A DNA stretch of 64,000 nt, from NCBI GenBank assembly GCA_030454085.1, contig JAKDJD010000008.1:1-64000 (forward strand), in the 5' to 3' direction. Shown one piece after another: positions 7,978 through 16,301 of this stretch. This DNA is from Kocuria sp. Lineage in GTDB: Bacteria; Actinomycetota; Actinomycetes; Actinomycetales; Micrococcaceae. Within the stretch, counting starts at the first letter, position 1. Every line of letters starts with the position of its first letter. A model generated the notes under the pieces. The model saw only the letters and a program-made list of their open reading frames with translations, ran no database searches and had not been told where the DNA came from. A program made the translations under genes and the position numbers.

Positions 7978-9905
7978 CTGCTCAGACCATGACCGTAGGG
8001 CAGGCGCTCGTTCGCTTCCTGAGCCAGCAGTACACCGTGGATCGCATTGGGTCCGAGGAGTACCGCGAGCGGACCGTTCCCGGCATGTTCGGCATCTTCG
8101 GTCACGGCAACGTTGCCGGGGTGGGCCAGGCCCTGCGTCAGTTCCAGGGCCAGGATCCCAGCATCATGCCCTATTACCAGGGGCGGAACGAGCAAGCGAT
8201 GGTTCACCAGGCCACCGGTTACGCCCGTCATACCAGGCGTCGGGCAACCTACGGTTCGACCACCTCCATCGGCCCCGGTTCCACCAACCTCGTGACCGGC
8301 GCGGCGCTCGCGACCACCAATCGCCTGCCGGCACTGCTGTTCCCGTCCGACGTCTTCGCCACGCGGACGACGGACCCGGTCCTGCAGCAACTCGAGCGTC
8401 CCGACGCCTATGACGTCACCGTCAATGACACGCTTCGGCCGGTCTCACGGTACTTCGACCGCGTGTGGCGCCCGGAGCAATTGTTCTCCGCGCTACTCAA
8501 CGGCCTGCGGGTGCTGACCGACCCGGTCGAAACGGGGGCCGTGACGATCGCCCTCCCCCAGGACGTCCAGGCCGAACGCATCGATGTTCCCCAGGAATTC
8601 CTGGCGGAGCGAGAGTGGAGAATCCGCCGGCCCGAGGCCGAGGACGAAGACATCCGCGAGGCCATGGTCAAGATCCGGTCCGCGAAGAAGCCCGTGATCA
8701 TCGCCGGCGGCGGGGTGCACTATGCCTTCGCGGTCAACGAACTGCGCCAGTTCGCCGAGTCCACCGGCATCCCGGTCGCGTACACGCAGGCCGGTGTCGG
8801 CGTCATGGACTGGGACCACCCGTTGTGCCTGGGGGCTGTGGGTTCGACCGGTTCGACTGCTTCCAACGCTCTCGTGGCCGAATCCGACCTGATCATCGGG
8901 ATCGGAACGCGGTACGAGGACTTCACGACCGCGTCGCGGACGGCTTTCCAGAATCCGGAGGTCTCCTTCGTCAACATCAACGTGGCCTCCTTCGACGCGT
9001 ACAAGCAGGGAACGCAGGTTCCCGTGGTCGCCGATGCCCGCAAGGCACTGGTGAAGATGAACGACGCCGTCTCGGGGATCCTCGTCCCGGAGGAGCTCTC
9101 GGGTCGCGTCGCCGAAGAGAAGAAGCGGTGGGACTCGATTGCCGACGCCGCGTTCGCCGAGAGGTACCGGCCGCTTCCCTCCCAGAACGAAATCATCGGG
9201 ACCGTGAACGAAGCGATGGACGATCGCGACGTCGTGATCTGCGCTGCGGGATCCCTGCCTGGTGACCTGCACAAACTCTGGCGCGTCAAGGATCCGTACG
9301 GCTACCACGTGGAGTACGCCTACTCGTGCATGGGCTACGAGATCGCGGGCGGTCTGGGCGTGAAGCGCGCGAGCCTCCACGAACAGGACGACCGCGACGT
9401 CGTCGTGATGGTCGGTGACGGTTCGTACCTGATGATGCACACCGAGTTGGTCACCGCGGTCGCCGAGGGAATCAAACTGATCGTCGTGCTGATCCAGAAC
9501 CACGGATACGCCTCGATCGGGGCCCTCTCGGAGTCCCTCGGATCCCAACGGTTCGGGACCAAGTATCGCTACCACGACGACGAGGGCATGTCCTTCGACT
9601 CCGGAGAGACCCTGCCCATCGATCTTGCGACGAACGCCGAGTCCCTGGGTGTCCACGTGATCCGCGTGGAACCGGGGGAGAACGTGGGGAAGGACCTGGG
9701 CGAGGCCGTCAAGCGGGCCAAGGCCGCTCCCGAGGGCTCCGGCCCCATCCTGATCCATGTTGATTCGGACCCCCTGATCGATGCGCCCGACTCGGAGTCC
9801 TGGTGGGACGTTCCGGTGGCATCGGTCTCGGACCTGTCCTCCACACAGGAGGCGTACAAGGTTTACGAAAGCAAGAAATCCACACAGAAGCCCCTTCTGG
9901 GCTGA
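7974..9905 (+). CDS. iolD: 3D-(3,5/4)-trihydroxycyclohexane-1,2-dione hydrolase
   Basis: IolD is a thiamine-diphosphate enzyme that opens the cyclohexanedione ring formed from inosose to give 5-deoxy-glucuronate. The protein has 643 residues, the usual family length. The N-terminal Pyr domain shows GNVAGVGQAL and the cofactor-activating Glu in QGRNEQAM near residue 71. The middle domain includes KKPVIIAGGGVHYAF, and the C-terminal PP domain has the Mg/ThDP motif GDGSYLMMH near 480 followed by QNHGY. The start ATG overlaps the stop of the preceding aldolase-like gene. A second, divergent homolog lies at 58757, so the window contains two IolD-type enzymes. Products of this gene would need IolB, which is not found here. 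Confidence 0.93.
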   Translation: MTAQTMTVGQALVRFLSQQYTVDRIGSEEYRERTVPGMFGIFGHGNVAGVGQALRQFQGQDPSIMPYYQGRNEQAMVHQATGYARHTRRRATYGSTTSIGPGSTNLVTGAALATTNRLPALLFPSDVFATRTTDPVLQQLERPDAYDVTVNDTLRPVSRYFDRVWRPEQLFSALLNGLRVLTDPVETGAVTIALPQDVQAERIDVPQEFLAEREWRIRRPEAEDEDIREAMVKIRSAKKPVIIAGGGVHYAFAVNELRQFAESTGIPVAYTQAGVGVMDWDHPLCLGAVGSTGSTASNALVAESDLIIGIGTRYEDFTTASRTAFQNPEVSFVNINVASFDAYKQGTQVPVVADARKALVKMNDAVSGILVPEELSGRVAEEKKRWDSIADAAFAERYRPLPSQNEIIGTVNEAMDDRDVVICAAGSLPGDLHKLWRVKDPYGYHVEYAYSCMGYEIAGGLGVKRASLHEQDDRDVVVMVGDGSYLMMHTELVTAVAEGIKLIVVLIQNHGYASIGALSESLGSQRFGTKYRYHDDEGMSFDSGETLPIDLATNAESLGVHVIRVEPGENVGKDLGEAVKRAKAAPEGSGPILIHVDSDPLIDAPDSESWWDVPVASVSDLSSTQEAYKVYESKKSTQKPLLG

Positions 9906-9970
9906 CGGACGGATACGAACACCCCCGCCGAGTGCAAGAATTTGGCACCAATCCCCGTAAGGAGAAGAAG

Positions 9971-11476
9971 TTGACCACAGACATCAAGCACTTCATCAAT
10001 GGAAGTGAAACCGATGGATCGGGCGAGCGCCGCCAGGACGTCTACAACCCTGCCACCGGTGCCGTGACCGGCAACCTGCACCTGGGTGCCAAGGAGGACC
10101 TGGAAGCCGCTGTCGCCTCGGCCAAGAAGGCCGGGGAGGCGTGGGCCGAGATGTCCCTCGCCAAGAAGTCCGCGGTGCTGTTCAAGTTCCGCGAGCTGGT
10201 CCATGCCAATACGGACGAACTCGCCCGCATCATCACCGCCGAGCACGGCAAGGTGCTTTCGGACGCGAAGGGTGAAGTGAGCCGCGGTCTCGAGGTCATC
10301 GAGTTCGCGTGCGGCATCTCCGAACAGCTCAAGGGCGAATACTCCGATCAGGTGTCGACCGGTGTTGACGTGTTCTCGTTCCGGCAGCCGCTCGGCGTGG
10401 TTGCGGGCATCACGCCCTTCAACTTCCCGGTCATGGTCCCGCTCTGGATGTCACCGGTCGCGATCGCCACGGGCAACGCCTTCATCCTCAAGCCGTCCGA
10501 GCGCGACCCCTCCGCGTCGATGCTGCTCGCCAAGCTGTGGAAGGAAGCCGGGCTCCCGGACGGTGTCTTCAACGTCCTGCACGGCGACAAGGAAATGGTC
10601 GACGGGCTGCTGACCCACCCGGACGTGGACGGGATCTCCTTCGTGGGGTCCACCCCGATCGCGAAGTACGTCTACGAGACCGGAACCCAGAACGGCAAGC
10701 GCGTTCAGGCCCTGGGAGGCGCGAAGAACCACGCCGTCGTCATGCCGGACGCCGACATGACCATGGCTGCGGAACACCTCAACGCGGCCGCGTTCGGGTC
10801 CGCGGGCCAGCGGTGCATGGCCATTTCTGTGGCGGTTGCCGTGGGCGACGCCGCCGACGAGGTCGTTTCCCGAGTCAAGGATCTGGCCTCCGGGATCAAG
10901 GTCACCGAGGGCACCGACCCCGAGGCGGATATGGGTCCGGTCATCACCCCGGCCTCCAAGGAGCGCATCACCCGCATCGTTGGGGAGGCGCAGGAATCGG
11001 GCGCCGCGGTCGTCCTGGACGGCCGAGACCTGGTGGTCAAGGACCACGAGGAAGGCTTCTTCGTGGGCCCGACCATTCTCGACAAGGTCAACAAGGAGAT
11101 GAGCGCCTACGAGGAGGAAATCTTCGGGCCGGTCCTCGTGGTCATCCGCGCGGAATCCCTTGAAGAAGCCATCGAGATCATCAACGCGAACCCCTACGGG
11201 AACGGCACCGCCGTCTTCACGTCCAATGGGGCCGTGGCCCGCACCTTCCAGCGCAAGGTCCGGGTGGGCATGATCGGCATCAACGTTCCCCTCCCGGTGC
11301 CGGTCGCCTGGCACTCCTTCGGTGGCTGGAAGAACTCGTTGTTCGGCGACCTGCACATCTATGGGCCGGACGGAATCAAGTTCTACACCCGCGGCAAGGT
11401 CGTTACCCAGCGGTGGCCCGAGCCGAAGGCGGTCTCCGGCGCATCGTTCGCGATGCCCGCCAGCTCCGACGGCTAA
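9971..11476 (+). CDS. mmsA/iolA: Methylmalonate-semialdehyde dehydrogenase (CoA-acylating)
   Basis: This 501-residue ALDH-superfamily enzyme converts malonate semialdehyde (inositol route) or methylmalonate semialdehyde (valine route) to acetyl- or propionyl-CoA with NAD and CoA. Family signs are VAGITPFNFPVMVPLWM near residue 140, the nucleotide-binding FVGSTPIAKYVYE, the catalytic Cys in SAGQRCMAIS near 281, and the MmsA-specific C-terminal GWKNSLFGDLHIYG. The start is TTG 9971 with AAGGAGAAG upstream; the open frame continues into iolD but only from this codon does the sequence look like the family (TTDIKHFINGS). It is the last gene before the hairpin at 11539, so it probably ends the first transcript segment. 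Confidence 0.92.
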   Translation: MTTDIKHFINGSETDGSGERRQDVYNPATGAVTGNLHLGAKEDLEAAVASAKKAGEAWAEMSLAKKSAVLFKFRELVHANTDELARIITAEHGKVLSDAKGEVSRGLEVIEFACGISEQLKGEYSDQVSTGVDVFSFRQPLGVVAGITPFNFPVMVPLWMSPVAIATGNAFILKPSERDPSASMLLAKLWKEAGLPDGVFNVLHGDKEMVDGLLTHPDVDGISFVGSTPIAKYVYETGTQNGKRVQALGGAKNHAVVMPDADMTMAAEHLNAAAFGSAGQRCMAISVAVAVGDAADEVVSRVKDLASGIKVTEGTDPEADMGPVITPASKERITRIVGEAQESGAAVVLDGRDLVVKDHEEGFFVGPTILDKVNKEMSAYEEEIFGPVLVVIRAESLEEAIEIINANPYGNGTAVFTSNGAVARTFQRKVRVGMIGINVPLPVPVAWHSFGGWKNSLFGDLHIYGPDGIKFYTRGKVVTQRWPEPKAVSGASFAMPASSDG

Positions 11477-11538
11477 TCCGCGTCGAGGGCCCAGGGACAC
11501 CGCCTCCGGTGGCCCGGGGCTCCGCGCCCCCACCGCGC

Positions 11539-11588
11539 GGGCACCTCGCGGCCTTTCAGGTCGCGAGGTGCCCGAGCACCCCTCTTTT
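11539..11588 (+). terminator. Rho-independent terminator after mmsA
   Basis: Twelve-base arms GGGCACCTCGCG (11539-11550) and CGCGAGGTGCCC (11562-11573) enclose an 11-nt loop. CTCTTTT follows shortly after, at 11582-11588. It may end or attenuate transcription between mmsA and the iolE-like gene. Confidence 0.75.
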
Positions 11589-11620
11589 CGCACTTTCACC
11601 GTCGAAAGCGAGTGCCAGCG

Positions 11621-12547
11621 ATGACCGCTCCCACCCTCGAAAACAACCTCATCATCGGAACGGCCCCCGACTCATGGGGCGTGTGGTTCCCCGATGACGA
11701 TCAGCAGACCCCGTGGCAGCGATTCCTCGATGAGGTGGCCGAGTCCGGTTACCGATGGATCGAGCTCGGACCGTACGGGTATCTCCCCGCGGAGCCGGAA
11801 ACGCTCGCCAAGGAGCTCAAGGAACGCGATCTGAGCATCAGCGCCGGCACGGTCTTCACCGCATTCCACCGTGGCGCGGACCAGTGGGACGCCGCGTGGG
11901 AGCCGGCGCGCCGAGTCGCCGAGCTGACCGCGGCCATGGGAGCGCACCACGTGGTCGTCATTCCCGCCCTGTGGCGGGACGACAAGACGGGCCGCGCCCT
12001 CGAGGACCGAACGCTGACCGACCACCAATGGGACGACCTGGCCGCCGGGCACGACAAGCTCGGGCAGCGTCTCCAGAGCGAGTACGGTCTCTTCCAGCAA
12101 TTCCATTCCCACGCGGATTCGCACGTGGAGACCATGGACCAGATTGAGAAATTCCTGGCCATGACGGACCCCAAGCTCGTGACCCTCTGCCTGGACACCG
12201 GTCACGCAGAATACGGTGGGGCGTCGTCGGTCGAACTGATCGAGAAGTACCCTGAGCGCATTGGATACCTCCATCTGAAGCAGGTCCACCCGGATACCCT
12301 GGCCAAGGTTCGCGCCGAGGACATGACCTTCAAGGATGCGACGGCTGCCGGAGTCATGTGTGAGCCCCCGAAGGGGCTTCCCGACCTGCGCGCAGTCATC
12401 GAAGCCTCGGAGAAGCTGGAGCGTCCGCTGTACGGCATCGTGGAACAGGACATGTACCCCGTGGCCAGCTTCGACGATCCTCTGCCGATCGCATCGCGCA
12501 CCCGCAAGTACCTCCTGAGCTGCGGCGCACGCACCGTGGTCGCCTGA
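11621..12547 (+). CDS. iolE: Inosose dehydratase-like TIM-barrel protein
   Basis: IolE dehydrates 2-keto-myo-inositol to the cyclohexanedione used by IolD. This 308-residue protein has the family start IGTAPDSWGVWFPDD and the following YRWIELGPYGYLP. Its metal or active-site region is FHSHADSHVET, LDTGHAEYGG, YLHLKQVHPD and the final GIVEQDMYP. ATG 11621 is chosen; GTG 11612 three codons upstream is possible, and neither has a strong ribosome binding site. The gene follows a hairpin after mmsA and precedes the inositol dehydrogenase gene by 42 bp, a standard iol order. The broader sugar-isomerase family is hard to split, so IolE is the likely rather than certain member. Confidence 0.8.
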   Translation: MTAPTLENNLIIGTAPDSWGVWFPDDDQQTPWQRFLDEVAESGYRWIELGPYGYLPAEPETLAKELKERDLSISAGTVFTAFHRGADQWDAAWEPARRVAELTAAMGAHHVVVIPALWRDDKTGRALEDRTLTDHQWDDLAAGHDKLGQRLQSEYGLFQQFHSHADSHVETMDQIEKFLAMTDPKLVTLCLDTGHAEYGGASSVELIEKYPERIGYLHLKQVHPDTLAKVRAEDMTFKDATAAGVMCEPPKGLPDLRAVIEASEKLERPLYGIVEQDMYPVASFDDPLPIASRTRKYLLSCGARTVVA

Positions 12548-12589
12548 CACGGGTCCACGGATCCGAAACTTTTGAAAGGAACAACCACC

Positions 12590-13567
12590 ATGAACGAAAT
12601 CCTGCGCGTCGGAGTCGTCGGGGCGGGCCGAATGGGCTCCGACCACATTGTGCGTCTCCAGAATCGTATGAAGAACGTGCGCGTCGCCGCCGTCGTCGAT
12701 ATCGACGAACCCAAGGCCCAGGCCGCCATCGAGGGGATCGAGGGGGCGAAGGTCTTCACGGACTTCACCGAGGCCCTCGATTCGGGAGAGGTCGACGCCG
12801 TGATGGTCGCGACCCCCGGGTTCCTGCACGAGCAGGTTCTTCTTCCCGCGCTGGCCAAGGGCTTCCCCGTGTTTTGCGAGAAGCCGCTGACCCCCGATTC
12901 CGAGTCGGCGTGGCGCGTGGTCGAGGCCGAGCAGTCGATGGGCAAGAGGTTGATCCAGGTCGGTTTCATGCGGCGATTCGACCAGGGCTACCGCACGATC
13001 CGCTCGGCCGTTCGCTCGGGGGAACACGGCGAGTTGCTCGCCCTGGACTGCGAGCACATCAATCCCGGCGTTCCGGACGATTACACCGGGCGGAACCTGA
13101 TCGATGACACCGTGGTCCACGAATTCGACATTGTCCGCTATCTGACGGGCGAGGAGGTTACCTCGGTCGAAGTGCGGGCGTGCAAGAGCTCTTCCCGAGC
13201 CAAAGAGGGGCTCGTGGACCCCGCGCAGGTTCTCATGGAGACCGAATCCGGGATCCGCGTGTCCGTCAGTACCCACGTGACTGCCGAATACGGGTACGCC
13301 GTGACCACCCGGGCCGTGTTCGAGAGGAACCACCTGGAGGAAGGCGTCGACCAGGTGACTCCCGGCTTCGAAGAGAGGTTCGTGGACGCTTACGACACCG
13401 AGATCCAGGAATGGATCGACGGATGTCTGGCCGGCGAGGTCGCCGGACCCGACGCCTGGGACGGCTACGCGGCCGCGGCCGGCTGCGAAGCGGGCCTCGA
13501 GGCGATCGCGGACCCGGGGACCTCGGTGGACGTGAAACTCAAGCCGAAACCGGATCTCTACCGTTGA
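12590..13567 (+). CDS. iolG: Inositol 2-dehydrogenase (Gfo/Idh/MocA family)
   Basis: IolG oxidises myo-inositol to scyllo-inosose with NAD. The 325-residue protein has the Rossmann motif GVVGAGRMGSDH at residues 7-18, the substrate-side motif FCEKPLTPD near 97 with the catalytic Lys, and a DDTVVHEFDIVRYLTG stretch near 172 with the Asp/His pair typical of inositol dehydrogenases. GAAAGGA lies 9 bp before ATG 12590. It is the gene after iolE and is followed by a promoter and a long hairpin, so it ends this operon segment. Three other Gfo/Idh/MocA proteins occur in the window; this one is chosen as IolG from its place within iolCDAEG. Confidence 0.87.
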   Translation: MNEILRVGVVGAGRMGSDHIVRLQNRMKNVRVAAVVDIDEPKAQAAIEGIEGAKVFTDFTEALDSGEVDAVMVATPGFLHEQVLLPALAKGFPVFCEKPLTPDSESAWRVVEAEQSMGKRLIQVGFMRRFDQGYRTIRSAVRSGEHGELLALDCEHINPGVPDDYTGRNLIDDTVVHEFDIVRYLTGEEVTSVEVRACKSSSRAKEGLVDPAQVLMETESGIRVSVSTHVTAEYGYAVTTRAVFERNHLEEGVDQVTPGFEERFVDAYDTEIQEWIDGCLAGEVAGPDAWDGYAAAAGCEAGLEAIADPGTSVDVKLKPKPDLYR

Positions 13568-13612
13568 TCCCGGTCCCTGTCCCCAACTGACTCGATTTCT
13601 TCGTTGGAAACT

Positions 13613-13647
13613 TTGAACTGACCCCTATTGTGCATATGATAGGACAA
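13613..13647 (+). promoter_or_regulatory. Promoter and operator before the iolH-like gene
   Basis: TTGAAC (13613-13618) and TATGAT (13635-13640) are separated by 16 bp and form a good promoter. ATGATAGGACAA at 13636-13647 matches the right half of the shared inositol operator and overlaps the -10 element, as expected for a repressor site. The start codon of the next gene lies 130 bp downstream, with a terminator-like hairpin in between. Confidence 0.55.
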
Positions 13648-13659
13648 ATAAGGGTCACC

Positions 13660-13707
13660 CCGAAAACCGGGGCTTGTCCGCGTCACCGCGGCAAGCCCCA
13701 TTTTCGG
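13660..13707. terminator. Long bidirectional terminator-type hairpin
   Basis: Nested arms CCGAAAA/TTTTCGG, GGGGCTTG/CAAGCCCC and CCGCG/CGCGG enclose a TCAC loop, with only single-base bulges. The A-rich left arm and T-rich right arm give it terminator character on both strands. It would stop transcripts coming from iolG, but it also lies inside the leader of the promoter at 13613. Confidence 0.8.
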
Positions 13708-13777
13708 ATCACTTTTGCATTGCGACCCAAATCACAGGCATGAACGGTCGCCCGCCGACACTGGATGAGGAGAACAC

Positions 13778-14677
13778 GTGAAGATCGCCCTCGATCCCAC
13801 CCCTTTCCACGCAACGCATTCCCTGCTCGAGTTCCCCCGCTTGGTCAAGGACCTCGGGTACGACTACCTGCAAATGACCCCGCACCCCGACTTCATCCCA
13901 TTCTTCAACCATCCCAAGGCTGACGACGACCTCGTCGGTCAGTTGGGTGCGGCCTGCAAGGACGCCGGCGTCGAAATTGCCTCGATCCTGCCCGTGATGC
14001 GCTGGTCCTCCCCGGACCCTGACGCTCGTGAGGCCGCCGTCCGGAATTGGAAGCGGATCATCCGGATCGCCGTCGACCTGGGTGTCCAACAGCTCAACAC
14101 GGAATTCCAGGGGCGCCCGGAACTCGCCGAGGAATCCGAGCGTGCTTTCTACCGGTCGATGGAGGAGCTGCTCCCCATCATCGAGCGCGAAGGCCTGCAC
14201 ATCGCTATCGACCCCCACCCCGATGATTTCGTCGAGCGGGGCCTCGACGCCTGGAGGGTGATCCGCGGGGCCAATTCCAAGAACCTGGGCATGGTTTACG
14301 TCGCCTGCCACACCTTCCACATGGAGGACGAACCCTTGGAGATCATGCGCGCTGCTGGAGACCGCATCAGGGTCGCTCACGTGGCGGACTCCATGGACCA
14401 CCACCGCTCCAACGGGTTGCGGTACATCACCAACCCTCCCGGAAGTCCCGCCCGAGTCCACCAGCACCTCAAGATCGGCGACGGCGACGTCGACTGGCAG
14501 GAATTCTTCGGTGGCCTCAATGAGATCGGTTTCCTCGACTCCGAGGACACGGTCATGGTTTCGAGCGTCTTCGCAGAGAACGAAGACGCCTCCGCAGTCT
14601 CCCGCTATCAACTGGACACCATGACGGACATGGTTGATGCGGCTCGCCAGGGCGTCATGCCCACTAATCACCAATAA
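13778..14677 (+). CDS. Sugar phosphate isomerase/epimerase, IolH-like
   Basis: This 299-residue TIM-barrel protein of the xylose-isomerase-like family resembles the IolH proteins that follow iolG in actinobacterial inositol clusters. Recognisable parts are MKIALDPTPFHATHSL at the start, NTEFQGRP near residue 107, the metal-site regions HIAIDPHPDDF near 143 and YVACHTFHMED near 174, and RVAHVADSMDHHR near 198. Start is GTG 13778 with GATGAGGAG upstream. The exact reaction of IolH proteins is unsettled. The next gene, a porter, begins 56 bp later and is probably cotranscribed. Confidence 0.8.
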   Translation: MKIALDPTPFHATHSLLEFPRLVKDLGYDYLQMTPHPDFIPFFNHPKADDDLVGQLGAACKDAGVEIASILPVMRWSSPDPDAREAAVRNWKRIIRIAVDLGVQQLNTEFQGRPELAEESERAFYRSMEELLPIIEREGLHIAIDPHPDDFVERGLDAWRVIRGANSKNLGMVYVACHTFHMEDEPLEIMRAAGDRIRVAHVADSMDHHRSNGLRYITNPPGSPARVHQHLKIGDGDVDWQEFFGGLNEIGFLDSEDTVMVSSVFAENEDASAVSRYQLDTMTDMVDAARQGVMPTNHQ

Positions 14678-14733
14678 TCAACAACCGCTCCGAGGGGCGA
14701 GGAAGCCTCTCGGGCGCTATCGAAGGAGTCATC

Positions 14734-16179
14734 ATGAGTGGCCCTGCAACGGAGAAACCCTCCAGACCGCTTCCGCCCCTGACCGAAGGGGCACACAAAC
14801 GGCGCCTGGGTCTGGTCGCCCTCGTCGCAACCTTTGGCGGCCTGCTGTTCGGCTACGACACCGGCGTCATCAACGGAGCTCTCGAACCGATGTCGGCGGA
14901 GCTCGGGCTCAAGGCCGATACCCAGGGTCTCGTCACGAGTTCTTTGCTCGTGGGTGCGGCCGTTGGTGCCGTGAGCATCGGCAAGCTCTCGGACGCCTGG
15001 GGGCGTCGCAAGACGATCATCATGCTCGCCGTCCTGTTCTTCCTCGGAACGGCCGTGTGCGTGTTCGCGCCGGACATCATTGTCCTGCTCATCGGTCGCT
15101 TCCTCCTCGGCATGGCCGTGGGCGGCGCATCGACAGTGGTTCCCGTGTTCCTCGCGGAGCTCGCACCGTACGAGATCCGTGGCTCGCTCTCCGGGCGCAA
15201 CGAAATGATGATCGTCGTGGGCCAGCTCGCGGCCTTCGTGGTCAACGCAGTCCTGGGCAACACGCTCGGCCACATGGATCACGTCTGGCGCGTCATGCTC
15301 GCGATTTGTGCCCTCCCGGCCATTTGCCTGTTCTTCGGGATGCTCCGCATGCCCGAGTCGCCCCGTTGGTTGATCAACCAGGGACGTCACGATGAAGCCC
15401 TGACCGTCCTGAAGACCATCCGCTCCGAGGAGCGGGCCATCGCCGAGATCGAGGACGTCCAGCAGGTCAGCGAGCTCGAGAAGAAGGAGAGCGAGACCGG
15501 GCTCAAATCGGTCCTCAAGAACAAGTGGTTGTTGCGCATCCTGTTGGTCGGCATTGCGCTCGCGGTCTTCCAGCAGCTCACCGGCATCAACTCGATCATG
15601 TACTACGGTTCGATCGTTCTCGAGCAGTCCGGATTCGCGCTCAACGCGGCGCTCGTCGCCAACATCGCTCCCGGTGTCATCGCAGTGATCGGTGCGTTCA
15701 TCGCTCTGTGGATGATGGAGAAGATCAATCGTCGCACCACGGTCATCACCGGGTACACGCTCGTGACCCTGTTCCACGTGCTGATCGGTATCGCGTCCTT
15801 TGCCGTTCCTGCCGACTCCGCCGCCCGCCCCTACATCATCCTGATTCTGGTGGTGTGTTTCGTGGGGTCCATGCAGACCTTCCTGAACGTCGCAACCTGG
15901 GTTCTGCTCTCCGAGATCTTCCCGTTGCACATGCGCGCGGTGGGCATGGGATTCTCCGTCTTCTGCATGTGGATCGCCAACGCCCTCGTGAGCTACTTCT
16001 TCCCGGTCGCTCTCGAGGCGGTGGGCCTGACGGGGTCGTTCTTCGGTTTCGCCGTCATCAACGCGATCGCGATCCTCGTGATGTTCAAGTACCTGCCCGA
16101 AACCCGCGGCCGGACCCTCGAATCGGTCGAGGAAGACGTCACGACAGGCGCCATCTTCGCGGTGGGACGAAAGAAGTAG
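14734..16179 (+). CDS. iolT: MFS sugar porter, IolT-like, second paralog
   Basis: This 481-residue 12-helix sugar porter is closely similar along its whole length to the porter at 2641. It shares GYDTGVINGALEPMSAELG, GKLSDAWGRRKT, PESPRWLINQGRHDEAL, QQLTGINSIMYYG and PETRGRTLESVEEDVTTG. Having two such porters flank the inositol genes parallels IolT1/IolT2 of corynebacteria, which differ in affinity. A GAAGGAG site precedes ATG 14734. The most variable parts between the two copies are the N terminus and the central cytoplasmic loop. Transport of inositol by proton symport is inferred from context. Confidence 0.87.
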   Translation: MSGPATEKPSRPLPPLTEGAHKRRLGLVALVATFGGLLFGYDTGVINGALEPMSAELGLKADTQGLVTSSLLVGAAVGAVSIGKLSDAWGRRKTIIMLAVLFFLGTAVCVFAPDIIVLLIGRFLLGMAVGGASTVVPVFLAELAPYEIRGSLSGRNEMMIVVGQLAAFVVNAVLGNTLGHMDHVWRVMLAICALPAICLFFGMLRMPESPRWLINQGRHDEALTVLKTIRSEERAIAEIEDVQQVSELEKKESETGLKSVLKNKWLLRILLVGIALAVFQQLTGINSIMYYGSIVLEQSGFALNAALVANIAPGVIAVIGAFIALWMMEKINRRTTVITGYTLVTLFHVLIGIASFAVPADSAARPYIILILVVCFVGSMQTFLNVATWVLLSEIFPLHMRAVGMGFSVFCMWIANALVSYFFPVALEAVGLTGSFFGFAVINAIAILVMFKYLPETRGRTLESVEEDVTTGAIFAVGRKK

Positions 16180-16197
16180 TAGCCACCACGATGCACT

Positions 16198-16249
16198 GAC
16201 GCGGCGGTCCACCCCACCCGATGACCCGGGCGGGGAGGGCCGCCGCGTC
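16198..16249. terminator. Hairpin after second porter gene
   Basis: Ten-base arms GACGCGGCGG (16198-16207) and CCGCCGCGTC (16240-16249) enclose an inner CCCACCCG/CGGGCGGGG stem. There is no clear T tract, so termination efficiency is uncertain. It is the natural end of the iol operon. Confidence 0.6.
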
Positions 16250-16301
16250 GTGTGTCGGCGTCATTCTTGCAATACCGAGGCTACGGACGGAGCATCAGTA
16301 C

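Noticed and set aside
11672-13333. 553-codon open frame on the minus strand
   Set aside because: It is antisense to iolE and iolG, both of which have clear family motifs. Long antisense frames are expected at this GC content.
14668-16212. 514-codon open frame on the minus strand
   Set aside because: It is antisense to the second IolT-like porter; a similar shadow occurs under the first porter, which shows it comes from codon bias.
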